Positions 33,775-41,955 of a stretch of DNA of 64,000 nt are shown piece after piece. Origin of the DNA: Curtobacterium sp. Leaf183 (lineage in GTDB: Bacteria > Actinomycetota > Actinomycetes > Actinomycetales > Microbacteriaceae); the NCBI RefSeq assembly GCF_001424385.1, contig NZ_LMPO01000010.1:1-64000 (forward strand), in the 5' to 3' direction. Position 1 is the stretch's first letter, and every line of letters begins with the position of its first letter. Made by a program: the position numbers and the translations under genes. The notes beneath the pieces were generated by a model. It worked only from the letters and a program-made list of their open reading frames with translations. It made no database searches and was not told where the DNA came from.

Positions 33775-34303
33775 CGGTCGGTGCGAGCCCGAGGCGCTCG
33801 ATGACCTCGTCGCACTCCTCCTGCGGCGTGCGGTCCGCAGCGACGGTGATGTGCGCCTCGTCCGGCTGCGGCAGCTCGAGGGTCGCCAGCTGCGACGCGA
33901 GCAGGGCGGTCGGCATGAAGTGGCCGGAGCGCGCGGCCATCCGGTCCCCGATCAGGGTGCCGTCGCCGGCCACGTGCACGAACACCACTCCGGGCGCACG
34001 GAGCACGTCGCGGTAGGAACGCTTCAGCGCGGAACAGGTCACGACACCGTGCGTGCCGGATGACAGGTGGTCGCGGATCCACGCGGCGACCACGTCGAGC
34101 CACGGCCAGCGGTCCTCGTCGTCGAGCGGGGTCCCCGCCTGCATCTTCGCGACGTTCGCGGGCGGGTGCACGGCGTCGCCCTCGGCGAAGTCCCAGCCCA
34201 GGCGGTCGGCGATCATCGCGGCGACGGTGGACTTGCCCGACCCGGAGACGCCCATCACGACCAGGACTCGTGCGTCGAGGTCGCTCATCGGATCGGTGTT
34301 CAT
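33767..34303 (-). CDS. gntK: Gluconokinase
   Basis: 178 residues. P-loop VMGVSGSGKSTVAAMIADRL, then DFAEGDAVHPPANVAKMQAGTPLDDEDRWPWL, the gluconate-binding signature, and SALKRSYRDVLR. It phosphorylates D-gluconate to 6-phosphogluconate for the pentose-phosphate pathway. ATG 34303 overlaps the stop of the upstream permease gene (ATGA); ATG 34288 is the alternative. The permease, kinase and divergent FadR-type regulator form a gluconate-use unit. Confidence 0.95.
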   Translation of the reverse strand: MNTDPMSDLDARVLVVMGVSGSGKSTVAAMIADRLGWDFAEGDAVHPPANVAKMQAGTPLDDEDRWPWLDVVAAWIRDHLSSGTHGVVTCSALKRSYRDVLRAPGVVFVHVAGDGTLIGDRMAARSGHFMPTALLASQLATLELPQPDEAHITVAADRTPQEECDEVIERLGLAPTVR

Positions 34304-35826
34304 CGGATGAACACCCCGGCGAGCAGGACGCCGAGCAGCCCGAGGACGGAGATCAGGCACTCCAACACCGTCCAGGTCTTGAAGGTCTGACCGACGGTGG
34401 TGTTCAGGTAGCCCTTCACCAGCCAGAACCCGGCGTCGTTGACGTGTGACAGGAACACCGAGCCCGCTCCGATCGCGAGCACCAGGAGTGACACGACGGG
34501 TGACGACAGGTCGTGCGCGATCGGCGCCATGATCCCGGCCGCCGTGACGGTCGCGACCGTTGCAGAACCGGTGGCCACGCGGACCAGGGCCGAGACGACC
34601 CAGGCGACGAGCAGGACGGAGACGCCGGAGTCCTTGACCGCGTCGGCGATGACCCCGCCGATCCCGGTGTCGATGAGCACCTGCTTGAACCCACCACCCG
34701 CGCCGACGATGAGCAGCACCCCGGCGACCGGTGGCAGCGCGCTCTCGAGGGACTTGGCGACGGCGGAACGGTCCATGCCGCCTCCGATCGCGAAGAACAC
34801 GATGGCGTAGAGCGCCGCGATGCCGATCGCGATCATCGGGGTGCCGAGGAAGTCGAGCAGGCCGACCCAGGTGCCGGAGGCGTCGGGCACGGTGGCCTCG
34901 CGGATCGCCTGGGCCAGCATGAGCACGACCGGCAGCAGGATGCCGACGAGCGCGACGGTGAAGGACGGGCTGCGCGGTTCGCTGATCACGCGGGTGAAGT
35001 CGCTCTTGCCGTTCGGCAGGGACGCGGTGTCCTGGGTGGCGGGGCCGCGCCGAGCCTCCCGGCCCTCGTGTGCAGGGTCCCTGGGACCGGACCCGGTGTC
35101 CCCCGCCGACCCGCGTGCACCGAACAGGTCGGGCGCGGGGATGTCGACCCAGCGGGCCGCGAAGCGGGCGAACACCGGTCCGGCCAGGATGATCACGGGG
35201 ATCGCCAGCACGATGCCGAACGCCAGGGTCGTGCCGAGGTTCGCGCCCACCGTGGCGATCGCGACGAGCGGGCCGGGGTGTGGCGGGACGAAGGCGTGCA
35301 TGGTGGACAGGCCGACCAGTGCCGGCACCGCGATCTTCATGATCGGGACGTCGCTGCGCTTCGCGACCAGGACGATGATCGGGATGAGCAGAACCAGGCC
35401 CACCTCGAAGAACATCGGCAGACCGATGAGTGCGCCGATGAGGGCCATCGTCCACGGCAGTGCCGCAGGCGAGGACCGGCGCACCAGGGTGTCGACCACG
35501 CGGTCGGCGGCCCCGGAGTCGACGAGCATCTTGCCGAACATCGACCCGAGCCCGACCAGGATGCCGACGCTCGTCATCGTGGCGCCGAAGCCGTCCCCGA
35601 AGCTCGTGACGGCCTTCTCCGGCGCGAGTCCCGCACCGATGCCGACCCCGAGTGCGCCGATCGTGAGCGCGACGAAGGGGTGGATCTTCAGCCAGGTGAT
35701 CAGCACGATGATGACGACCACGCCGATCAGCGCGGCGATCACGAGCTGTGGGACGGGACCGGCGGCCTTGACGGTCTCGGTCCCCGCGGCGAGCAGTGCG
35801 CCGCCGGCGGTCGGGAGATGAGGCAT
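34300..35826 (-). CDS. gntP: Gluconate:H+ symporter, GntP family
   Basis: 508 residues with about 12-14 membrane segments. Family hallmarks include HAFVPPHPGPLVAI, GLPMFFEVGLVLLIPI, GGGMDRSA, VTAAGIMAPI and HVNDAGFWLVKGYLN. It imports gluconate or related sugar acids. A long hydrophilic loop (GARGSAGDTGSGPRDPAHEGREARRG) interrupts the middle and is longer than in enterobacterial GntP. ATG 35826 is preceded by AGGAAGGGG. The AT-rich palindrome upstream is the likely operator. Confidence 0.94.
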   Translation of the reverse strand: MPHLPTAGGALLAAGTETVKAAGPVPQLVIAALIGVVVIIVLITWLKIHPFVALTIGALGVGIGAGLAPEKAVTSFGDGFGATMTSVGILVGLGSMFGKMLVDSGAADRVVDTLVRRSSPAALPWTMALIGALIGLPMFFEVGLVLLIPIIVLVAKRSDVPIMKIAVPALVGLSTMHAFVPPHPGPLVAIATVGANLGTTLAFGIVLAIPVIILAGPVFARFAARWVDIPAPDLFGARGSAGDTGSGPRDPAHEGREARRGPATQDTASLPNGKSDFTRVISEPRSPSFTVALVGILLPVVLMLAQAIREATVPDASGTWVGLLDFLGTPMIAIGIAALYAIVFFAIGGGMDRSAVAKSLESALPPVAGVLLIVGAGGGFKQVLIDTGIGGVIADAVKDSGVSVLLVAWVVSALVRVATGSATVATVTAAGIMAPIAHDLSSPVVSLLVLAIGAGSVFLSHVNDAGFWLVKGYLNTTVGQTFKTWTVLECLISVLGLLGVLLAGVFIR

Positions 35827-35901
35827 CGGTGCCCCTTCCTGGGACCGCTGCTCCGCGGTCCCGTCACGGTCGTGTGCGGTGTCCGAGCAACTCCGCAATA
35901 A

Positions 35902-35915
35902 TCTGATTAATCAGA
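35902..35915. promoter_or_regulatory. AT-rich palindromic operator of the gnt genes
   Basis: TCTGATTAATCAGA is a perfect 14-bp palindrome in otherwise GC-rich DNA, centred about 80 bp upstream of gntP and 110 bp upstream of the divergent FadR-type gene. Minus-strand GATTAT just beyond it could serve as the gntP -10. FadR-type regulators commonly bind such short palindromes, so autoregulation and gluconate control are likely. Confidence 0.65.
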
Positions 35916-36018
35916 CTACACGGCGGTGCGCCGCGCACAGCCCGCCCGTCACGGCAGTCTGCCGCTGTGACGGACGACGCGTCACGGCGACGATCGATCG
36001 ATGCTGCACGGAGGAACG

Positions 36019-36732
36019 ATGACCACGCCCCGGGGCCTGCACGCGCACGTGCTCGACACGCTCGGCGAACGCATCGTGTCCAGCGACGTCCCGCCCGGCA
36101 CGGTCCTGCGTCCCGAGGACGTCGCGGCGGAGTTCGGCGTGTCCCGGTCCGTCGTGCGCGAGGCCCTCCGCGTCCTGCAGTCCCTCGGGCTCGTCGAGCC
36201 GCGACAGCGCGTCGGGACCCAGGTGCTGCCCACGACCGCGTGGGAGCTCCTCTCCCCCGCCGTGATCCGCTGGCGCGGCGGACCCGCGACCTACTTCGCG
36301 CAGCAGCGGGAGCTGCTCGAACTCCGACTCGGCATCGAGCCCGTCGCCGCCGGGCTGACCGCCGCACGCGGCGTCGCGGTGACCGGGGCCGTGCTGGACG
36401 CGGCGCTCGAGATGGTCGACGCGGCCGCACGGCGCGACGGGCGCGCGTACCTCGAGGCCGACGTGCGCTTCCACCGGGCGCTGCTGGTGGGCTCGGGCAA
36501 CACGGTGTTCGGGCACTTCGCCGGCACGGTCGAGGCACTGCTCCGCACCCGCACGGGCGAGTCGCGGGACACGATCACCCGGTGGACCGACGCCGCCGCA
36601 GCACGACACGAGGCCGTCGCGCGTGCGGTGGCGGCCGGGGACGCCGCGGCGGCCGGGTCGGCGGCGACCGCGCTGCTGTCGGTCACGCGGGACGAGTTCA
36701 TCGCCGAGGCGCCGGCGGATCCGGCGCGGTAG
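36019..36732 (+). CDS. FadR/GntR family transcriptional regulator
   Basis: 237 residues. The N-terminal winged helix contains VLRPEDVAAEFGVSRSVVREALRVLQSLGLVEPRQRVGTQVLP; the C-terminal FCD ligand domain has conserved metal-type positions (LRLGIEPVAAGL, DVRFHRALLVGSGN, RHEAVARAVAAGD). ATG 36019 follows GGAGGAACG. It is divergent from gntP-gntK and most likely controls them in response to gluconate or a phosphorylated derivative. Confidence 0.93.
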   Translation: MTTPRGLHAHVLDTLGERIVSSDVPPGTVLRPEDVAAEFGVSRSVVREALRVLQSLGLVEPRQRVGTQVLPTTAWELLSPAVIRWRGGPATYFAQQRELLELRLGIEPVAAGLTAARGVAVTGAVLDAALEMVDAAARRDGRAYLEADVRFHRALLVGSGNTVFGHFAGTVEALLRTRTGESRDTITRWTDAAAARHEAVARAVAAGDAAAAGSAATALLSVTRDEFIAEAPADPAR

Positions 36733-36822
36733 CGGGGTCGGACCGCGCGGAGGTGGTCGAATCGCGCGTTGCCGGTCGGAATTCCGGACCCACCACGCGC
36801 GTTTCGACTCGCCACGCGCGGA

Positions 36823-37440
36823 TCAGCGCCGCTCGCGCTCGCGACCGCGCCGCGTCCGACCGCCCTTGAGTCGCAGCCGCATCGTCACGGTGCCCAGCCA
36901 GCGGTCGTACTTGTAGCCGACCTTGCCCATCCGGCCGATCTCCTCGAAGCCGAGCCGCTCGTGCAACCGGATCGAGGCGTCGGCGGAGCGGTCGGCGATC
37001 ACCGCGACGACCTCGCGCACGCCTGCGGCACGGCAGGCGTCGAGCAGCGCCTCCATCAGCGCGCGGCCGAGCCCCTTGCCGCCGGCCGTCGGTCCGAGGT
37101 AGATCGAGTTCTCGACGACGTGGTTCGACCGGTCACGTGGGTTCCACGGGTCGACCAGGGCGTACCCGAGCAGCTGGCCGGCCGGGTTGACCGCGACCAG
37201 GAACGGCAGCTGGCGACGACGGATCTCCTCGAAGCGCTTCTTCCACGCGGCGAACGACAGGACCGCGCCGTCGAACGTCACCGACGAGTTCCGCACGTAG
37301 TGGGCGTGGACCTCGCGGATGTCGGGCAGGTCGGCGGCCTCGGCGGAGCGGATCGACCACGTGAAGGCGGTCTCGGTCGGCGCGGGCGGCCGCAGGTGGC
37401 GCGGCAAGATCCGACGCTGGCGGTATTCCTCCTCGAGCAC
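36823..37440 (-). CDS. GNAT N-acetyltransferase, phosphinothricin-acetyltransferase-like
   Basis: 205 residues. IRSAEAADLPDIREVHAHYV, then SSVTFDG, then the acetyl-CoA loop GPTAGGKGLGRALMEALLDACRAAG, and SIRLHERLGFEEIGRMGKVGYKYDRW; the last segment is typical of phosphinothricin/methionine sulfoximine acetyltransferases. It may detoxify amino-acid analogues. The N-terminal 30 residues are an extra Arg-rich extension, and the C-terminus is very basic (RTRRGRERERR). Confidence 0.9.
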   Translation of the reverse strand: MLEEEYRQRRILPRHLRPPAPTETAFTWSIRSAEAADLPDIREVHAHYVRNSSVTFDGAVLSFAAWKKRFEEIRRRQLPFLVAVNPAGQLLGYALVDPWNPRDRSNHVVENSIYLGPTAGGKGLGRALMEALLDACRAAGVREVVAVIADRSADASIRLHERLGFEEIGRMGKVGYKYDRWLGTVTMRLRLKGGRTRRGRERERR

Positions 37441-37499
37441 GCACCGAGCCTACGGGTGTGCGCCCGGTTCCGGGCTCCGGTCCACGCCGACCACCGGCC

Positions 37500-37534
37500 G
37501 GGAGGCGCGGTGCGGGCCCGCCACGGGCCTCCCG
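37500..37534 (-). terminator. Degenerate GGGAGGC-type hairpin
   Basis: GGGAGGCGCGGTGCGGG can pair, with three mismatches, with CCCGCCACGGGCCTCCC. It resembles 32417-32460. It lies 28 bp beyond the ung stop on the minus strand and so fits an ung terminator. Confidence 0.6.
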
Positions 37535-37562
37535 TCCGGACCGTCGTGCGGTCCACGGCCCG

Positions 37563-38249
37563 TCACGGCTGGGTCGGGAGCGACCAGTCGACCGGCTCGG
37601 CGCCCTGCGCCACGAGGAGTTCGTTGACCCGCGAGAACGGCCGGCTGCCGAAGAACCCGCGGGAGGCGCTGAGCGGACTCGGGTGCGCCGAGGCGACCAA
37701 CGGGGTGTCCCCGAGGAACGGCTCCACCGACTTCGCCTGCGCTCCCCAGAGCACGGCGACGAGCGGCTGCTCACGTGCCACGAGCGCCCGGACGGCCTGC
37801 TCGGTGACCCGCTCCCAGCCCTTGCCGCGGTGGCTGCCGGCGTCACGCGGCGTGACGGTGAGCACCCGGTTCAGCAGCATCACCCCGCGGGACGACCAGG
37901 TCCGCAGGTCGCCGTGTGCGGGCGGGGTCACCCCGAGATCGTCGTGGAGCTCGCGGTAGATGTTCGCGAGGCTGCGCGGGACGGGCCGGACCCCGGGGTC
38001 GACCGCGAACGACAGGCCGATCGGGTGGCCGGGCGTCGGGTACGGGTCCTGGCCGATGACGAGCACCTTGACCTGGTCGAAGGGGTACGTGAACGCGCGG
38101 AGCACGGCGGCGCCGGCGGGGAGGTACGGGCGTCCGGCGGCGGTCTCCTCGCGGAGCCACTCCCCGAGCCGGTGGACGTCGTCCTCGACCGGGGCGAGTG
38201 CCTCGGCCCACCCGGGGTCGACGAGGTCGGCGAGCGGCTTCGGCTGCAC
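37563..38249 (-). CDS. ung: Uracil-DNA glycosylase
   Basis: 228 residues, family 1. Water-activating motif GQDPYP in [20 protein letters not shown], uracil-binding [10 protein letters not shown], and DNA-intercalating loop [11 protein letters not shown] are all present. It removes uracil from DNA arising by cytosine deamination or dUMP incorporation, a marked need in a GC-rich genome. It ends a minus-strand run with the S51 peptidase and phosphoribosyltransferase genes; the gap to the upstream gene is 6 bp. Confidence 0.97.
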   Translation of the reverse strand: MQPKPLADLVDPGWAEALAPVEDDVHRLGEWLREETAAGRPYLPAGAAVLRAFTYPFDQVKVLVIGQDPYPTPGHPIGLSFAVDPGVRPVPRSLANIYRELHDDLGVTPPAHGDLRTWSSRGVMLLNRVLTVTPRDAGSHRGKGWERVTEQAVRALVAREQPLVAVLWGAQAKSVEPFLGDTPLVASAHPSPLSASRGFFGSRPFSRVNELLVAQGAEPVDWSLPTQP

Positions 38250-38255
38250 GGGGTG

Positions 38256-38969
38256 CTACGCGCCCATGGTGGCGACGGAGACCGACTCGTCGCCGGCGAC
38301 CACGCGCCACACGCTGCCGGAGCCCCGGACCTCGAGCGCACCCTCGCCCACGACGAGCACGGTGTCCTCGTCGATCGCCAGTCCCGCGGTCACGAACTCG
38401 GCCTCGGCGCTCGCCACGAGTCGGGCGAGCGTGCCGGCTTGCACCGCGTGCACGTCGATCGTCAGGTCGACGAGCCCGAGCCCCTCGCGGAGCTCCACCT
38501 CGTCGAGGCCTTCCGACGCGTCCTCGGGGCAGACCTCGACGCCGCCGACCCGCCAGCCGCCGACCAGGGCACGGTCGGCGGCGATCATCGCGCCGGCGGA
38601 GTAGCCGAGGTAGGGCAGGCCGTCGGAGACGAGCAGACGGATCTGGTCGACGAGCGGGGCGATCGCGTCGAGGTAGTCCGGCGTGCGGCCACCGCCGATC
38701 ACCAGGGCGTCGACGTCGCTGAGCACCGACGTGGTGAAGGGCTGGCCCGGTGCGACCTCGGTGACGAGGACGTCCGCCGTCTCGGCGAGCACCGAGGCGA
38801 TGTCCGGCGTCGAGGACGGCGTCGCGCCGTCCACACCGCTGACCGAGAGCAGGCCGACGCGCGGCGCACTGCGGCCGACGGCGGCTGCGCGTGCGGTGGC
38901 CTCGGCGAGGAAGGGTGCTGCGGCGTCGGAGTCGGCGAATGACCCGCCACCGACCAGGTGGATGCTCAC
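38256..38969 (-). CDS. Peptidase S51-like protein (dipeptidase E / cyanophycinase fold)
   Basis: 237 residues from GTG 38969. The nucleophile elbow GYSAGAMIAADRAL and LVIGGGRTPDYLDAI match the S51 family (class I glutamine-amidotransferase-like fold). These enzymes cleave aspartyl peptides or cyanophycin-type bonds with a Ser-His-Glu triad. The start overlaps the stop of the upstream phosphoribosyltransferase (GTGA), so the two are translationally coupled. Confidence 0.85.
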   Translation of the reverse strand: MSIHLVGGGSFADSDAAAPFLAEATARAAAVGRSAPRVGLLSVSGVDGATPSSTPDIASVLAETADVLVTEVAPGQPFTTSVLSDVDALVIGGGRTPDYLDAIAPLVDQIRLLVSDGLPYLGYSAGAMIAADRALVGGWRVGGVEVCPEDASEGLDEVELREGLGLVDLTIDVHAVQAGTLARLVASAEAEFVTAGLAIDEDTVLVVGEGALEVRGSGSVWRVVAGDESVSVATMGA

Positions 38970-39496
38970 GACTCGGCCGTCACCGGTGCGAGGGCGCTCC
39001 AGGGGAACGTGATCCAGCCGTCGACGCGACGCCAGACGTGATCGGGCTCGAGCACGGTGCCGGGCTTGGAGTACAGGCAGGCGCTGCGCACGTCGGCACC
39101 GGCCCCGGTGATGATGTCGACGACGAGCGCGAGGGTCCGGCCGGAGTCGGACACGTCGTCGACGACCAGGACCCGCTTGCCCGCCAGGCTCGGGGCGTCG
39201 AGCGCGGGGGCGAGCACGACGGGTTCCTCGAGGCGCTGCTCGACGTCGGTGTAGAACTCGACGTTGATCGAGCCACACTCCTTGGTGCCCAGCGCGTAGG
39301 CGACGGCCCCGGCGATGATCAGGCCTCCGCGGGCGACGGCGACCACGACCTCGGGCTCGAACCCGGCGGACAGGACGTCCTTCGCGAGCAGCCGTGCCGC
39401 GTCACCGAACTCGAGCCAGCCGAGCACCTCGGGCCCGCTCGTCATGGTCACGACAGCTGGCGACGGGGACTCGGCGGGTTCGCTGCTGATCGGCAT
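38966..39496 (-). CDS. Phosphoribosyltransferase domain protein
   Basis: 176 residues, or about 159 if the ATG at 39444 is used. The PRPP loop VLVVDDVSDSGRTLALV is clear, preceded by PEVVVAVARGGLIIAGAVAYALG. It resembles the hypoxanthine/xanthine phosphoribosyltransferase group, with a C-terminal WRRVDGWITFPW seen in archaeal and actinobacterial purine phosphoribosyltransferases. Exact base preference cannot be read. It is coupled to the S51 peptidase gene. Confidence 0.88.
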   Translation of the reverse strand: MPISSEPAESPSPAVVTMTSGPEVLGWLEFGDAARLLAKDVLSAGFEPEVVVAVARGGLIIAGAVAYALGTKECGSINVEFYTDVEQRLEEPVVLAPALDAPSLAGKRVLVVDDVSDSGRTLALVVDIITGAGADVRSACLYSKPGTVLEPDHVWRRVDGWITFPWSALAPVTAES

Positions 39497-39593
39497 CCGA
39501 CCACGGTACCGGCAGGGATGCTGTGCCGCGACCTGCAGTTGCCGCCTGGGCGCGTGGCCCTCGGAGACGGTGCCGTACCGAGGTCCGGGACGT

Positions 39594-40367
39594 CTACGCC
39601 TTCGGGGTCAAGGGGCCGCGGGTCAGCTTGTGCTGCGCCGCCTGGGCCACCGGGCGGATCGTGACCAGGTCGAGGTTGACGTGCGGCGGCAGTTCCACGC
39701 TGTGCACGATGGCCTCGGCGACGTCCTCGGCGCTGAGCGGGTCCTCGACCCCGTCGTAGACCGCGGCCGCCTTGGCCGCGTCGCCGCCGAAGCGCACCAG
39801 GGCGAACTCGTCCGTCTTCACCAGGCCCGGGGCGATCTCGACGACCCGGATCGGCTCCCCCGCGAGCTCCAGGCGGAGCGCTCCGACCAGCGCGTGCTCG
39901 GCGGCCTTCGCCGCGTTGTAGCCGCCGCCGTTCTCGTAGGAGACGAAGCCGGCGGTGCTCGTGACGGTGACGATGTCGGCACTCCCCGACGCGACGGCGC
40001 CGTTCCGCAGGTGGGGCAGCAGTGCCGCGATCACCCGCTTGGTGCCGATGACGTTCACCTCGAACATCGTGCGCCAGTCCTCGACGTCGGACTCCTCGAC
40101 CGTGGCCGATCCGAGGGCACCGCCCGCGTTGTTCACCAGCGCGTGCACTCCTCCGGTCGCCGCGACGTGGGCGGCGAGCGCCGCGACGTCGTCCGCCGAG
40201 GTGACGTCGACCACCAGGGTCTCGACCCCCGTCTCCTCGGCGAGCGCCGCCAGCCGGTCGGCACGGCGGGCGACGGCCAGCACGTCCCATCCCCGGGCGC
40301 GGAACGAGCGGACGGTGGCCGCCCCGATGCCGGAGCTCGCTCCCGTGACGACGACGCGACGTGCCAT
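39594..40367 (-). CDS. Short-chain dehydrogenase/reductase (SDR)
   Basis: 257 residues. TGASSGIGAATV cofactor loop, VNNAGGALG, catalytic serine in TVTSTAGF, and YNAAK. ARRADR after strand 2 suggests NADPH. Similar to serine/3-hydroxy acid dehydrogenases (YdfG-like). The ATG at 40367 follows AGGAGGAACC, an excellent ribosome binding site. It diverges from the acyltransferase gene across about 110 bp. Confidence 0.93.
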   Translation of the reverse strand: MARRVVVTGASSGIGAATVRSFRARGWDVLAVARRADRLAALAEETGVETLVVDVTSADDVAALAAHVAATGGVHALVNNAGGALGSATVEESDVEDWRTMFEVNVIGTKRVIAALLPHLRNGAVASGSADIVTVTSTAGFVSYENGGGYNAAKAAEHALVGALRLELAGEPIRVVEIAPGLVKTDEFALVRFGGDAAKAAAVYDGVEDPLSAEDVAEAIVHSVELPPHVNLDLVTIRPVAQAAQHKLTRGPLTPKA

Positions 40368-40475
40368 GTGGTTCCTCCTGCGCTGCGGCCCGGCGACGTC
40401 GGTGATGGTCGCAACGGGGATGTCCGCACCACCGTACCGAACGGGACATGTCACGATCCGGTAACGTGACCGCCG

Positions 40476-41567
40476 ATGACGACGGACGCTGCGACCCCGG
40501 CACCCTCGGCTCCGGACGCCGTGCTCGAGCCGGGCCGGGCCCCCCGACGGATCCCGATGTGGGACACCGCGCGGTTCCTGGCGGTCACGCTCGTCGTCAT
40601 CGGCCACGCGATCCAACGCCAGACGACGGCGAGCGAGCACGCCCTGGCGCTGTACACCTTCATCTACGCGTTCCACATGCCCGCGTTCGGCGTGATCAGC
40701 GGGTACTTCTCGTCCGCGGACACCCCGACGGCGAAGCGCATGCGGCGGACGATCACCGACATCGTCGTGCCGTACATCATCATGCAGACGATCTGGACCG
40801 TGGTGCAGGGGATCGTCGAGGGCGGCAAGAAGTTCAACCCGACGCAGCCGACGTGGACGCTGTGGTTCCTGCTCGCGCTCGGGATCTTCCGGCTGATCCT
40901 GCCGTACCTCGCGCAGCTGCGGTGGCCGCTGTTCTGGGCGGTCGTGTTCAGCATCGGCGTCGGCTACTTCGACAACGTCGACTCCACGCTGTCGCTCTCG
41001 CGGGCGATCAGCCTGCTGCCGTTCTTCCTGCTCGGGTGGCAGGTCAAGCAGTGGGGCGTGTTCGACCGCTGGTACGAGGCCTCCCGTCGCACGGTCGTCC
41101 GGGTGCGGGTCGCCGCCGGCGTGGTGTTCCTGGCGTGGGCGGTGTCCTGCGTGCTGTGGATCCCGCAGTTCAAGGAGTTCGACCTGCACCACTGGTTCTT
41201 CTACGACGACTCGTACTCGGGCCTCGGCGAGGACGCGTGGTGGGCCGGCGCCGTCCGGTTCGGGCTGATGCTCCTGGCGACGCTGCTGACGGCGTCGTTC
41301 CTGGTGCTGGTCCCCCGGCGGAACGTCTGGCTGACGCAGTTCGGCGCGGCGACGATGTACGTCTACCTGCTCCACACGTTCGTGCTCTACCCCATCCGCG
41401 AGTCCGGCGTGCTGGCGGGCCCGCACTCGGCCTGGCCGTTCGTGCTCCTCATGGTCGCGATCGCGTGCGCGGTGAGCCTGTTCCTCGCGCAGCCGTTCGT
41501 CCGGCGCGGCATGAAGTGGTTGCTCGAGCCGAACGTCGGCTGGCTGTTCCGCCGCGACGCCGCGTAG
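40476..41567 (+). CDS. Acyltransferase 3 family membrane protein
   Basis: 363 residues with about ten membrane helices. It starts with the family N-terminus RIPMWDTARFLAVTLVVIGHAIQ, whose histidine is the usual catalytic residue, then AFHMPAFGVISGYFSS. Related proteins O-acylate cell-surface polysaccharides, lipids or antibiotics. The segment VPYIIMQTIWTVVQGI and late LLHTFVLYPIRE place it with the OafA/WcaA-like acyltransferases. No glycan-biosynthesis genes adjoin it. Confidence 0.9.
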   Translation: MTTDAATPAPSAPDAVLEPGRAPRRIPMWDTARFLAVTLVVIGHAIQRQTTASEHALALYTFIYAFHMPAFGVISGYFSSADTPTAKRMRRTITDIVVPYIIMQTIWTVVQGIVEGGKKFNPTQPTWTLWFLLALGIFRLILPYLAQLRWPLFWAVVFSIGVGYFDNVDSTLSLSRAISLLPFFLLGWQVKQWGVFDRWYEASRRTVVRVRVAAGVVFLAWAVSCVLWIPQFKEFDLHHWFFYDDSYSGLGEDAWWAGAVRFGLMLLATLLTASFLVLVPRRNVWLTQFGAATMYVYLLHTFVLYPIRESGVLAGPHSAWPFVLLMVAIACAVSLFLAQPFVRRGMKWLLEPNVGWLFRRDAA

Positions 41568-41582
41568 CCCGCACCTCGCAGG

Positions 41583-41736
41583 GTGCGCGGTTGACCCTGC
41601 GTGCGAGGTTCACCGCCCCGTGCAGGGCACCAACCACGCACCGGCCGGCCAACCCGCCACCAACACGGAACCCGCACGGTGCGCGGTTGACCCTGCGTGC
41701 GAGGTTCACCGCCCGGTGCAGGGCACCAACCACGCA
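41583..41736. repeat. Two 58-bp direct repeats with 96-bp period
   Basis: 41583-41640 and 41679-41736 differ by a single base (C/G in the CACCGCCC-C/G-GTGCAGG segment). They occupy much of the 388-bp spacer between the acyltransferase gene and metY. Further downstream (41802-41818) is one arm of the GGACGGGAGGC motif. From there to 41955 I see no gene or known riboswitch, only a possible GTCGGG/CCCGAC stem in the metY leader. Confidence 0.85.
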
Positions 41737-41955
41737 TCATCCGGCCAGGGGCGCACCACCGGGCAACCTCGCACGGTGCGGGTCCGCCACGCATCGGCTC
41801 GCCGGACGGGAGGCCCGGCCCGCCCCCGCCACGTGCGTTACGTCACGAGTCGGGGGCGCTGGTGCAGGCCCGACCACGTCCGTACCGTGAGCCGCGACGC
41901 GCACGTGATCCGAGCCTCCCGGCCGGGACGCCAGCAGACGGAACAGGAGCCCGAC

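Noticed and set aside
41820-41955. SAM riboswitch in the metY leader
   Set aside because: TCACGAGTCGGGGG superficially resembles the start of a SAM-IV element, but the conserved GGCAACC-type core is absent.
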